From: Haliea alexandrii
GTDB taxonomy: Bacteria; Pseudomonadota; Gammaproteobacteria; Pseudomonadales; Halieaceae
NCBI RefSeq assembly: GCF_003719295.1
Contig: NZ_RFLW01000004.1
Span: 1-64,000 of the forward strand
Direction of reading: 5' to 3'
DNA: 64,000 nt
This document shows, in pieces, positions 39,471 to 48,063 of this stretch (positions are counted from its first letter, which is position 1; the number at the start of each line of letters is the position of its first letter). The position numbers were made by a program, and so were the translations under genes. The notes beneath the pieces are model-generated. The model was not told the DNA's origin and did no database searches. It saw only the letters and a program-made list of their open reading frames with translations.

Positions 39471-39497
39471 TATTGGGGCTGACGGAAGGAATTCAAG
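39471..39497 (-). promoter_or_regulatory. Sigma-32 heat-shock promoter of groESL
   Basis: CTTGAA (39497-39492), 13 bases, CCCCAATA (39478-39471) on the minus strand, close to the RpoH consensus. It lies about 70 bases upstream of groES, immediately downstream of the CIRCE element. Confidence 0.8.
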
Positions 39498-39503
39498 GGA
39501 GTT

Positions 39504-39530
39504 TTGGCACTCTTTTTCCGAGAGTGCCAA
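39504..39530. promoter_or_regulatory. CIRCE operator (HrcA binding site)
   Basis: TTGGCACTC, nine bases (TTTTTCCGA), GAGTGCCAA: a perfect inverted repeat with the CIRCE geometry TTAGCACTC-N9-GAGTGCTAA. The only departure from consensus is a compensated A/T to G/C pair. HrcA bound here would repress groESL until heat stress. Confidence 0.85.
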
Positions 39531-39625
39531 ATTTATTGACACACCGGCACCAGCGCTGGGCAACGCCTCGTAAACGCATTCGAGTCCGAAGCACTTTAGG
39601 TCTATTTTTCAGAGAGTTAGGGGTG

Positions 39626-40039
39626 CTACTCGTCAACCCGCCGGTACTCCCCCTCCAGCGTTGTGGGACCGGCGCTGTCCTGTTCCGGGCGATAGGCCTG
39701 AGCCTGCGGGCCACTCAGCCAGCGCACCAGACGCCGTCGCAATGGCCCGATCATCACCACCAGGGCGGCCACATCCGACAACAGTCCCGGCACCATCAGC
39801 AATACCGCTGCGAGGCCCATCGCCATGTCGTCCAGCAACAGCTGTGGCCCGGGCACCGCGCCCTGCTGGGCGTCACGCAGCCTCTGGAAAATATCCATAC
39901 CCTGGCGGCGCAGCAGCCAGAACCCCAGCAGCAGGGTGAACAGCACGTAGGCCAGCGCGGTCAACGCACTGGTTTCAATGCCCAGCTGGATCAGGGTAAG
40001 CAGCTCCAGCCAGGGCAACAACAGAATCAACAATCGCAT
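39626..40039 (-). CDS. fxsA: FxsA family membrane protein
   Basis: A 137-residue inner-membrane protein. The ATG at 40039 has AGGAGGGG upstream. MRLLILLLPWLELLTLIQLG and the GMDIFQRLRDAQQG ... GLAAVLLMVPGLLSD pattern are the FxsA family core; four hydrophobic segments, then a charged tail. In E. coli FxsA overproduction relieves F-plasmid exclusion of phage T7; the normal role is unknown. It is commonly found upstream of groES, as here. Confidence 0.88.
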   Translation of the reverse strand: MRLLILLLPWLELLTLIQLGIETSALTALAYVLFTLLLGFWLLRRQGMDIFQRLRDAQQGAVPGPQLLLDDMAMGLAAVLLMVPGLLSDVAALVVMIGPLRRRLVRWLSGPQAQAYRPEQDSAGPTTLEGEYRRVDE

Positions 40040-40197
40040 GATAGGACGCCCCTCCTGACTACACAGTATGGGGGCTGAAAGTTGAAATACAACGTGCCGC
40101 AACCAACGCCGACTTGCCCCTTCCCGCGAAAAGCCCGACCATACCGGCGTGAATGATCATCCGCGGCCGCCCTCGCACGCGGCAGGAGCCACCCCCC

Positions 40198-41157
40198 ATG
40201 CACTCACCGCCACCCAAGGCGACCGAACTGGAAAGCCGTTGCGTGGAAGACGACGCACAGCGCCTGTCACTGCGGATACGCAACTGGCGACCCACAACAC
40301 CCGCTCCCGCCAGAGGCACGACGAGGGCGACAGAACCGGAACCCGCAGGGCCGCCAGGCCATGGCCTGCCGGAAATTCAGGCCCGGAATCTCACCGCTGA
40401 CGTATTGCGCGATGCGGTGCGCACCCACGGTGCGCTGCTGGTGCGCAACCTGCTCCCCGAGGCATTACACCCCGAGCTGGTGCGGGCCATTGATCGCGTG
40501 ACCGCCGCCTGCGATGGTGCGGAACCGTTCACCCGGCATTACTACGCCCCGCCGGATGCCCTGCGCGAGAAAATGCCCGGCGGCGAGCTGGGGCGCTCAC
40601 GGGCCTTCCACCGCGACTCCGGTTCTGCCATGTGCGCCGAAGCGCCCAGCGTGGCAGAAGTCCTGCTTCAGCTGTACGAGAGCCTTGGCCTGAAAGCGCT
40701 GTTTACCGACTACCTCAGTGAGGCGCCCTGCCTGTCGGTGAAGAAATGGGTCCTGCGCAAGACCCGTTTGCCCGTGCACCAAGCGGGGTGGCACCAGGAT
40801 GGCGCCTTCATGGGCGCCGACATCAACAGCATCAACCTCTGGATACCGCTTACACGCTGCGGCGGAGACACCGGGGCGCCCGGCATGGACGTGGTGCCGA
40901 CGCGCCTGACGGAGATTGTCGCGGCCAATGGCGCACTCTTCGACTGGTCTGTGAGCCCGGAGTCGGTCAACGACCACTTCCGTGACACACCGCCCATCGC
41001 CCCGGTATTCAACGCGGGCGATGCACTGCTGTTCGATCACCTTTTCCTGCACCGTACCCAGTACCGCAGCGATTTCCAGCGCCCGCGCTATGCCATCGAG
41101 ACCTGGTTCTTCGGCCAGAGCGCTGCCCCCCTGAACCAGGTACCAGTCACCTGGTAG
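40198..41157 (+). CDS. Phytanoyl-CoA dioxygenase-like protein 1
   Basis: A 319-residue Fe(II)/2-oxoglutarate oxygenase-like protein. The ATG at 40198 has AGGAG nine bases upstream. The metal triad fits GWHQDG (His about 199, Asp about 201) and LHRTQYR (His about 285), with Arg for 2-oxoglutarate nearby. An N-terminal part (about 1-60) is rich in Pro, Arg and Thr. The last 150 residues closely resemble the protein at 46199 (both have LSVKKWVLRK, GWHQDG, GDALLFDH, RYAIE.WFF). Substrate unknown; the context suggests sugar or lipid hydroxylation for a surface glycan. Confidence 0.75.
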   Translation: MHSPPPKATELESRCVEDDAQRLSLRIRNWRPTTPAPARGTTRATEPEPAGPPGHGLPEIQARNLTADVLRDAVRTHGALLVRNLLPEALHPELVRAIDRVTAACDGAEPFTRHYYAPPDALREKMPGGELGRSRAFHRDSGSAMCAEAPSVAEVLLQLYESLGLKALFTDYLSEAPCLSVKKWVLRKTRLPVHQAGWHQDGAFMGADINSINLWIPLTRCGGDTGAPGMDVVPTRLTEIVAANGALFDWSVSPESVNDHFRDTPPIAPVFNAGDALLFDHLFLHRTQYRSDFQRPRYAIETWFFGQSAAPLNQVPVTW

Positions 41158-41172
41158 ACGAGGCGGCGCGAC

Positions 41173-42171
41173 TCAACCTTCGTCCCGAGGCTGTGCGCGA
41201 CTGCGGAAACGCCGTTGCCGCACCCGCTCGTAGATCATGTCTTCACGCAGCGCCTGATCCCAGTGCTCCTCGGGCAGGGCGTGCAGCGATGCATCCCAGG
41301 GCACCACCGTGTAGTGCCGTTTGTGCCAGTAATACTGCAGATCAGACGAGTGCCAGCCGCGATAGATCTCATCCCAGGACTGGCGTGCAAAATGCGGCTG
41401 CAGGCATTGTTCCGTCAGCGGTTCTCCGGCCGGTTGGTAGCGAAAGTCCACAGACAGGCGCATGCGGCTCGGGTGCCGGTTGGGCAGGGCACGGTGTACC
41501 GTGAGTGCCGGGAACAACAGCACATCCCCGGCGCAAAAATCCGCTGTTGCCCAGCGCGCAGCGGCCAGCTCATCCGGCAGTACTGCCTGTCGGTTCCCGG
41601 GGCCGAGGTGAAATGACAAGGGCAACACCCCGCTGCGGTGTGAACCGGGCAGAATCGCCAGCGGGCCGCTGTCCAGGGGGCAGTCAGCCAGTGGTATCCA
41701 GGCTGCGGTCAGACGCGGGGTGCCCTGATTATTCCGGAAATCCTGATGGGGTGGCGTGGTGACCTCGGGGTTGTCGGGGAAGACCAGGCGCATGACGCCG
41801 AGGGGGTGCGGGAACGCTCCCTCCCCCAGTAACAGGGTCATCAGTTGCAGCAATGCCGGCTCGTGAGCCAGGGAGTGGAAGCTCTCCAGCCGCTGGATTC
41901 GGTCAAGGGCTTCAAAATAACGGGGCTCGCCCTCGCGGCAGGGCAGCACCTGCGCCTGCGCCGCCAACCGCTCTGGCCCGCCACGTATCCAGCCGATCGC
42001 CTGCAACACGCCGGTCACGTCCTCACGCACGGCATGCAGCACATCCAACGGCAACAAGCCGCGCAGGAACAGGTAGCCGTCCTGCTCCATGTGCGCCCGC
42101 AAGGCAGGCGCATCCGGCAGCAGCGCATTGGCAACCTTGAGCGGGAGATACTCGGGTATATCGGACGTCAT
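41173..42171 (-). CDS. Phytanoyl-CoA dioxygenase-like protein 2
   Basis: A 332-residue PhyH-family oxygenase. LRAHMEQDGYLFLRGLLP is the typical opening; the metal ligands are in TPPHQDFRNNQG (His, Asp) and LTVHRALPNRH (His), and Arg in SRMRLSVDFRYQ should bind 2-oxoglutarate. It is of the general PhyH type and only distantly like the proteins at 40198 and 46199. Convergent with the first. Substrate unknown. Confidence 0.75.
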   Translation of the reverse strand: MTSDIPEYLPLKVANALLPDAPALRAHMEQDGYLFLRGLLPLDVLHAVREDVTGVLQAIGWIRGGPERLAAQAQVLPCREGEPRYFEALDRIQRLESFHSLAHEPALLQLMTLLLGEGAFPHPLGVMRLVFPDNPEVTTPPHQDFRNNQGTPRLTAAWIPLADCPLDSGPLAILPGSHRSGVLPLSFHLGPGNRQAVLPDELAAARWATADFCAGDVLLFPALTVHRALPNRHPSRMRLSVDFRYQPAGEPLTEQCLQPHFARQSWDEIYRGWHSSDLQYYWHKRHYTVVPWDASLHALPEEHWDQALREDMIYERVRQRRFRSRAQPRDEG

Positions 42172-42325
42172 GGGCGGTCATCACTGGACTCAACAGCGCC
42201 AATCTTGCGCAGTGCGCGCAGCGAAGTAAAGTGTGGCGCGCCCGCAGGGTCAGGGCTGTGCCGATGGCTTGCCCCCGGCGGCAAAACATAACACCATACG
42301 CGCCTGGCGCAATGTGAGACGGTTC

Positions 42326-42664
42326 GTGGAAACAGGCACGCGAGGCACCAACCAACGCATCTGGCAGGTCGTGTCCGGCATCCCCCGGGGCCGGGTGTCG
42401 ACCTACGGCGACATTGCGCGTTTCGCGGGGCTCGGGCGCGCGGCGCGACGGGTGGGCTGGGCCCTGCGCCAGTTGCCTGGCGATACGCGTGTTCCCTGGC
42501 ACCGCGTGATCAACAGCGCCGGCAAAGTGGCCTTGCCCGCGGACTCCGCTGCAGGCCGGTTGCAACGCGAGCGGCTTCTGCGTGAGGGCGTGCCCCTGCG
42601 CACTGGCGATCGTATCGCTCTCGCCACCTACCGCTGGAGGCCGGAAACCGGCTCGCCATGCTGA
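42326..42664 (+). CDS. Alkyltransferase-like (ATL) DNA repair protein
   Basis: A 112-residue MGMT-fold protein (GTG at 42326; another GTG at 42314 is possible). It keeps the DNA-binding core (IWQVVSGIPRGRVSTYGDIA, RAARRVGWALR) but has PWHRVINSAGKV where true methyltransferases have PCHRV: the alkyl-accepting Cys is Trp. ATL proteins bind O6-alkylguanine, flip it out and hand the site to nucleotide excision repair. Its stop overlaps the start of the acyltransferase gene. Confidence 0.87.
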   Translation: METGTRGTNQRIWQVVSGIPRGRVSTYGDIARFAGLGRAARRVGWALRQLPGDTRVPWHRVINSAGKVALPADSAAGRLQRERLLREGVPLRTGDRIALATYRWRPETGSPC

Positions 42665-43845
42665 ACCCCTCCGGGGCCACTCCCAGCGGAGCAACGGTCA
42701 CTTCAACACTGGATCTCGCCGAGGGCTTGCGCGACCGTCGCACCTACCTGCGTGAGCTGGACTGTGCGCGAGGCCTGGCGATATTGCTGGTGTTCCTGTT
42801 CCACGCCTGGGGGCTCAGCAGCCTGCAGTTGCCCACCAGTCCAGCGCCGGGGCTTTCCTTGATTGCAGGTGGCAACACCGGCGTCACCCTGTTTTTTGTC
42901 TTGAGTGGCTTCCTGCTCTCCCTGCCCTGGCTGCGCCACGCCGCCGACGCGACGCAGCCGAAGCCGCTACTGGGCGCCTACTTCAAAGCTCGGGCACTGC
43001 GCATTGTGCCGCTCTACTACATTGCCCTGCTGCTGACCTGGTTGCTCACCGGCAATACCGCCACCGTCGCCCGGGCAGCCCTGTTCCAGTTCGTTGGCTT
43101 TCAGGCATTCCCCTACAGTGTCGTTTGGTGGACGCTGGTGACCGAGGTGCAATTCTACCTGCTGCTCCCGGTCGGCATGGTGCTCTGGACACGAGGCCGC
43201 TGGCCCCGCCTGCTGTGCATCGCCCTGCTGCTGGCCTGGGCAGCCTGCTATGCAAACCTCGTGCTCTTTGGGGCACTGGCCAGCGATAAATCATTCTTGC
43301 TCACCAAATCGGTATTTGCGCGCGCGCCCGCTTTCCTTGCCGGTATAGTGGCGGCGGCAATCTGGCTGCGCCTGTTGCAGGCATCGGCCGTGTCACGGCA
43401 GCCCCAGCTTGCGCGCTGGTGCGTTTTACTGCTGCTGCTGACAGCCCTCGCACTACTCGAGCGCCTTCTGCTGGCTGTGACACAGATGGGAACGGGGGCT
43501 GCAGAACGCAGCTGGCACATCCACCACAGCTACGAGGCGGCACTTTGGGCGGTTATCATCCTCTGCCTGCTGCTCGGGAATGTCCCCGCGAAAGGCCTGC
43601 TGGTGAATCGTGCGCTGGCAATTGTCGGCAAGCTCTCCTATTCACTGTACCTGGTACATGTGCCCGTGCTGTTCTACCTGATCTATCCCATGCGCGAATC
43701 CATGGGAGCCGCAGCGTACCATGCTTCAGGTTGGCTCTATCTCATGCCTGCGGCAGCGCTCGCGCTATCGCTGGCGCTCTCCCTGGCAAGCTATCAGTGG
43801 CTGGAAAAGCCTTTCCTGCGCCGTAAACGCGCGCTACCCGTGTAG
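42658..43845 (+). CDS. Acyltransferase 3 family membrane protein (OafA/YrhL type)
   Basis: A 395-residue integral membrane O-acyltransferase. Motifs: RELDCARGLAILLVFLFHAW (catalytic His), GVTLFFVLSGFLL and FKARALRIVPLYYIAL, the standard R...H / FFxLSG / R.xRI.P set. About ten membrane segments. Members acetylate or acylate O-antigen, exopolysaccharide or peptidoglycan sugars. It overlaps the ATL gene by seven bases and the sulfatase starts ten bases after its stop, so the three form one transcript. Confidence 0.88.
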   Translation: MLNPSGATPSGATVTSTLDLAEGLRDRRTYLRELDCARGLAILLVFLFHAWGLSSLQLPTSPAPGLSLIAGGNTGVTLFFVLSGFLLSLPWLRHAADATQPKPLLGAYFKARALRIVPLYYIALLLTWLLTGNTATVARAALFQFVGFQAFPYSVVWWTLVTEVQFYLLLPVGMVLWTRGRWPRLLCIALLLAWAACYANLVLFGALASDKSFLLTKSVFARAPAFLAGIVAAAIWLRLLQASAVSRQPQLARWCVLLLLLTALALLERLLLAVTQMGTGAAERSWHIHHSYEAALWAVIILCLLLGNVPAKGLLVNRALAIVGKLSYSLYLVHVPVLFYLIYPMRESMGAAAYHASGWLYLMPAAALALSLALSLASYQWLEKPFLRRKRALPV

Positions 43846-43855
43846 AATCAACCCC

Positions 43856-45259
43856 ATGCCCCAAACACCCAACATCCTCCTGTTGATGACGGATCAGCAG
43901 CGCTACGACTCCCTCGGTTACCGGCGTCAGGGAGAGGCAACTGACACGCCGCACCTGGACGCGCTGGCGGCAGGTGGCGTGATCTTCGAGCACGCCTACA
44001 GCAGCGACACCGCCTGTATCCCGGCACGTTCCTCCCTGCTCACGGGGCTATTACCTCACCGTGTACCCCGTGGCGGTGGCGACCGACCGCGCGCCAAGAC
44101 GGCCAGTGGCCTGGCATTGACCGAGGGGTACTGGACGCTGGCGCATGCGTTGAGGGATGCGGGCTACGACACAGCCCTGTTCGGCAAAATGCATTTTTCG
44201 CCCATACGTGCCCAGCACGGTTTTGACACCATGGCCATGTGCGAACACCTGCCCGCAGGCTATCCACGTGATGAAGCCGACGACTACCGCCGCTGGATCA
44301 ACGGCACCGGTCGCGAAGATGTGCGCTTCCACCGACCAGGCATGCCGCGCGTTTTCCCCTATGCGCAGGAGTATCATCCCACGCACTGGATCACCCATCA
44401 CGCCCGGCACTTCCTTGGCGCTCCGGCCCGGCGCAACAAGCCATGGTTTACAGTAGTTTCCTACACCGACCCACACACGCCCTACAGCCCTCCCGAGCCC
44501 TATGCCTCGCGCTATCACGCGGCAGACCAGGCGCTGCCGCAATCCGGCATGGAGAGTAACAACGGCCTGCCCTGGCCCTTTTCCAACATCACCGTGCGCC
44601 AACCGCGCGGCACGTTTTTTGAGCCCGATCGCGTGGACCACCACCCCGCCGAGCACCTGCCCCAGGTACTCGCCGCGATACGCGCCGGCATCAACCATGT
44701 GGACGACAAGATCGGTGAGCTGCTCGCAGATGTGGATCTCACCAACACACTGGTGATCTTCCTCTCTGATCACGGCGACTACGGCGGCCACCGCGGTTTC
44801 CTCGGCAAGATTCCCTGGCTACCCTTCGATGACATCGCCCGCGTGCCCTTCTTCATGGCAGGGACCGGGGTCACTGGTGGTCGCAGGGTGACCCAGCCAG
44901 TGCAGAGTTTTGACTACGTTGCCACCGTACTCGATCTGGTGGGGCTGCCCAGCCCCTGTAATGACCTGGACTCCAGAAGCCTGCTGCGCGTGCTCGCGGG
45001 GGGCGAGCAACCCTCTGAGCGACCCGTATTTTGCGGCACCCTGGAAGGGTTCCCGATGTTGCGGCGTGGACGCTACAAACACATCTGGCACACGGTGGCG
45101 GATGTACACATTCTCTACGATCTGGAAACGGACCCCGGGGAAGCGCATAACCTTGCTGACCAACCCGAGTACCGTGCACTGCTCGAGGCCAACGTAGAGG
45201 AGCTGAGTGCCATGCTGGCGCGACCTGTGCCGGCACTATGGCGTCAGGCCGCGGGCTGA
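43856..45259 (+). CDS. Sulfatase, formylglycine-dependent type
   Basis: A 467-residue arylsulfatase-superfamily hydrolase. NILLLMTDQQRYDSLGY gives the first metal ligands; CIPARSSLLTG is the CxPxR motif whose Cys becomes formylglycine; SDHGDYGGHRG holds further metal and catalytic residues. The ATG at 43856 is the first that starts the conserved domain. No signal peptide, so a cytoplasmic or choline-sulfatase-like role is possible, although the family also cuts carbohydrate sulfates. No maturation enzyme is encoded in the window. Confidence 0.88.
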   Translation: MPQTPNILLLMTDQQRYDSLGYRRQGEATDTPHLDALAAGGVIFEHAYSSDTACIPARSSLLTGLLPHRVPRGGGDRPRAKTASGLALTEGYWTLAHALRDAGYDTALFGKMHFSPIRAQHGFDTMAMCEHLPAGYPRDEADDYRRWINGTGREDVRFHRPGMPRVFPYAQEYHPTHWITHHARHFLGAPARRNKPWFTVVSYTDPHTPYSPPEPYASRYHAADQALPQSGMESNNGLPWPFSNITVRQPRGTFFEPDRVDHHPAEHLPQVLAAIRAGINHVDDKIGELLADVDLTNTLVIFLSDHGDYGGHRGFLGKIPWLPFDDIARVPFFMAGTGVTGGRRVTQPVQSFDYVATVLDLVGLPSPCNDLDSRSLLRVLAGGEQPSERPVFCGTLEGFPMLRRGRYKHIWHTVADVHILYDLETDPGEAHNLADQPEYRALLEANVEELSAMLARPVPALWRQAAG

Positions 45260-45281
45260 CAGCACACGGCGCCCAACGCGG

Positions 45282-46175
45282 TCACCCCCGGCGCTTGCGC
45301 AGGTGTATCTTGGACGCCTGGGTGGGCAAATGGCCCAGAAACTGCAGGGGTTTGTCACTCAATAGCTGGCTGTGGCCGCGAAGTGTCTCGTATTGCCGGC
45401 GATAGTCTGCCAGTTTCGCCTCGCGCGCCAGGCGCTCGCTATTGGTCGTGGTCCCGCCATGCACCTGGTGAAAGCTGCCTTCCCCCACCAGTTGCACCGA
45501 CACCGCGCCCGCGGCGTCCAGCGCCCGTTTATACAGGTCCAGGTTGAGAAAGCCACCGCCCGGCAGATCAAAGCGCTCATCGCTGCCGCCCACGGCAAAA
45601 TAGTGCTCGCGGGTCATGAACAGGCAGTTTGACTCGAACATGCGGTTGAACCAGGTAATATTGGCGGCCCCCCCTGACAGGGGCGTGCCCACTTCGAACA
45701 GTCGATAACCGTCGCGCGGCCAGTCAATGTGCTGTAACAGGGCGTCCTCGGCTGCCTGGTTGTAGCCTTGCAACACAGTCTCGGGTTGCTCACCCGGCCC
45801 CATATAGAAATAGCGGGCCGCCACCACCGGGCAGGGAAAGGCGGCAAAGGCGCGCAGGGCCCATTCGAACACGCCCGGGGTGAGCAGGTGTGCACCATCG
45901 ATCATCAGGCAGAGTACGTCACCGCGTGCCAGCTCCGCCGCGCGATTCAGCGCCTGGGCGGGGGACGGCGCGGCGCCTTCAATGCGCAGCAGCTGCACCG
46001 GCACATCGTCGGGTAGCGCATCTGTCCGCAGCGGCTCCGGCGAGCCGTTGTCCACCAGGATCACCTCGTAGTCGAGGTCAGCGCCAATCGTCTGGTAGCT
46101 GCGCGCAAGCGCCTGCAGGGTGCGCGGCATTTCGCGCTGCATGGCATAAGCAATGACGATAACGGACAGTTGCAT
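45282..46175 (-). CDS. Family 2-like glycosyltransferase, paralogue A
   Basis: A 297-residue GT-A fold protein. LSVIVIAYAMQREMPRTLQA and EVILVDNGSPEPL are the nucleotide-sugar site. Where family 2 enzymes usually have DxD the sequence is LMIDGAHLLTPGV. The C-terminal half has GGSDERFDLPGGGFLNLDLY and GEGSFHQVHGGTTTN. All of these recur in the gene at 48064. No membrane segment. Probably adds one sugar of the island's glycan; substrate unknown. Confidence 0.78.
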   Translation of the reverse strand: MQLSVIVIAYAMQREMPRTLQALARSYQTIGADLDYEVILVDNGSPEPLRTDALPDDVPVQLLRIEGAAPSPAQALNRAAELARGDVLCLMIDGAHLLTPGVFEWALRAFAAFPCPVVAARYFYMGPGEQPETVLQGYNQAAEDALLQHIDWPRDGYRLFEVGTPLSGGAANITWFNRMFESNCLFMTREHYFAVGGSDERFDLPGGGFLNLDLYKRALDAAGAVSVQLVGEGSFHQVHGGTTTNSERLAREAKLADYRRQYETLRGHSQLLSDKPLQFLGHLPTQASKIHLRKRRG

Positions 46176-46198
46176 GCTGGGCGAGCGCGCTCCGCGGG

Positions 46199-47263
46199 TC
46201 AGATGTAGAGCGGCTGCTGCCGCGCCGGTGCCGTCGAGGCAGCAAAAAACCAGGCCTCGATCGCATAGCGCAGGGCGTTGTGGTGATCCTCCAGCGCGGT
46301 GCGATGCAGGCTGAAGTGATCAAACAACAGCGCATCACCCGGTGCGAAACGGGGCTGGCTTATGGGTGCCTCGGTTGCCAGTCGGGCCACGCGCTCGGGC
46401 CCCACGGTCCAGTCGAACCAGGCACCATCGGTGCCCGTGGGATGAATTTCCCGACGCCCGTCAACCAGCAGGTCCATGCCCGGCGCCGGCGCCCCGCCAC
46501 CACAATCACTCAGCGCCAGCCACAGGTTCACCGAGCGGATGTGTTCGCCAAGAAAGCGACCGTCCTGGTGCCAGCCTGCGTTGCCGTTTTTTTTCGGCGC
46601 CATTTTACGTAAAACCCACTTCTTGACGGATAACCTGGCCGGCTCACCAAAATAGGCTTTGAGTAACGAAGGCAAGCCCAGACGTTCATACAGCGCCAGC
46701 AACTCACAGGCCATGCGCGGTGAATCGGCAACCCATATGGAACTGCTTTCAGCAGCTTGCCCAGGACGACGGAAAAGCTGCGCCGGCGCACCCCGGATCT
46801 CAGGCGAACGCGCGTACCAGGCCGCTTCGGGTTCCACCGAGGGAAAATTCTCGGGATCCTCCCGGGCGCCCACAACACGCTCAATCTGCTCGCGTAATTC
46901 CTCCGCGACAGATGCCTCCAGCAAACCGCGCACAATCAGGGCGCCGCTGCCGTGAATGGCCTCATGCAATCGTGCTGCTGTCAGCTCGCCGGGCGACACC
47001 TCGGGAATGGCACTGGCACCAGTGTCAGCGCCGGGGGGGTGCGAGGCATGCCCCACTGCAGTGTGAGCCTCCCCCGCCGATGCTGCGGAAGGACTGCGAC
47101 CAGCCTCGATACGCCAGTCGACCAGCTGCTGTTGCAAGCTTGCAGAAGGGTGTTGCGCGTTGGCGCGAGTCAGGCAGGCCAGCGCCTGAGACCAGTCGCC
47201 TTGCTCCCGAAAAGCAAGAGCCTGTGCCAGCAGTGTATCGCTCGCCGCCTCGACTTCCGGCAT
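46199..47263 (-). CDS. Phytanoyl-CoA dioxygenase-like protein 3 with TPR-like N-terminus
   Basis: A 354-residue protein. Residues 1-50 look like a single TPR-type helical pair (LLAQALAFREQGDWSQALAC), then a Ser/Ala/Gly linker, then a PhyH-type oxygenase domain with AGWHQDG (His about 232, Asp about 234) and HFSLHRTALE (His about 320). The catalytic half is a clear paralogue of the protein at 40198. AGGAG precedes the ATG. It lies two bases after the methyltransferase and 23 before glycosyltransferase A, so the group is an operon. Confidence 0.76.
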   Translation of the reverse strand: MPEVEAASDTLLAQALAFREQGDWSQALACLTRANAQHPSASLQQQLVDWRIEAGRSPSAASAGEAHTAVGHASHPPGADTGASAIPEVSPGELTAARLHEAIHGSGALIVRGLLEASVAEELREQIERVVGAREDPENFPSVEPEAAWYARSPEIRGAPAQLFRRPGQAAESSSIWVADSPRMACELLALYERLGLPSLLKAYFGEPARLSVKKWVLRKMAPKKNGNAGWHQDGRFLGEHIRSVNLWLALSDCGGGAPAPGMDLLVDGRREIHPTGTDGAWFDWTVGPERVARLATEAPISQPRFAPGDALLFDHFSLHRTALEDHHNALRYAIEAWFFAASTAPARQQPLYI

Positions 47264-47265
47264 GC

Positions 47266-48054
47266 TCAGTTCTCCTCGGCCTGCTTGCCCTGCCCTCCCT
47301 TGGGGGCGTAGGCACTGTCCTTCGGCTTGAAACGCTTGGCCTGTCGGCGCGCCTCGAGGAAGTGCGCTGCGTGGGAGTAGAACTGGCGCAGGCGTTTTTC
47401 AGTTTCTGGCTCGCCGGAAAACAGCAGCTCCGTGAGCTCTGTTTGCACCGGCGCACCACCGGGTTTGCGCAGCACCCCAAGGCCAAACCCGTGATTGAAC
47501 TTGAAAATCTCCCCGTGACTCGCCTCCAGCTCCTCGAAGAACTTCCACGCACCAAAATCCTTGAGTTTGGCCATCACATCATGAAACAACACAATGCCAC
47601 CTGGGCGCACTTTCGGGTACCAGTTGCTGAAGTCCTCCTTGACCGCCTCGTAGGTATGTAAGCCATCGATATGCAGGAGATCGATGCTGTTGTCTTCAAA
47701 GTGGCGCAGGGCCTCGTTGAAATACATGCGCAGCAGGTAGGTGATACCGCGATAGTGCTCACGTGCATGCTGCTGTACGTCCTGGTACACCGAGTCGTCA
47801 TAGGCGTCGGTATGTTCATCGCCTTCCCAGCAATCGATGGCATAGGCGACACCGTCAATATCATTTTCTACCATGGCCTGGCAGAAGGTGAAAAACGACA
47901 GCCCGTTGTATACGCCCAACTCCACCACCAGTCCGGGCCGAATGGCCGTCACAAGGTCGTAGGCAAACGGCAGGTGATCCACCCAGGTACTGAACACCAT
48001 GCGCCGGGGTTCAAAGCGCTGCAACGAAGGCGGGAAATAGATCTTGCTACTCAC
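47266..48054 (-). CDS. Class I SAM-dependent methyltransferase
   Basis: A 262-residue protein of the Methyltransf_24 group. SAM site: GLVVELGVYNGLSFFTF; acidic loop AYAIDCWEGDEHT; LLHIDGLHTYEAVKEDF, with a possible metal site, and GGIVLFHDVM. Such proteins sit in many glycan clusters and are thought to methylate sugars or their carriers. The last 35 residues are Lys/Gln-rich. GTG start with GAGG upstream. It lies between two glycosyltransferase genes. Confidence 0.82.
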   Translation of the reverse strand: MSSKIYFPPSLQRFEPRRMVFSTWVDHLPFAYDLVTAIRPGLVVELGVYNGLSFFTFCQAMVENDIDGVAYAIDCWEGDEHTDAYDDSVYQDVQQHAREHYRGITYLLRMYFNEALRHFEDNSIDLLHIDGLHTYEAVKEDFSNWYPKVRPGGIVLFHDVMAKLKDFGAWKFFEELEASHGEIFKFNHGFGLGVLRKPGGAPVQTELTELLFSGEPETEKRLRQFYSHAAHFLEARRQAKRFKPKDSAYAPKGGQGKQAEEN

Positions 48055-48063
48055 TGGGTATCC

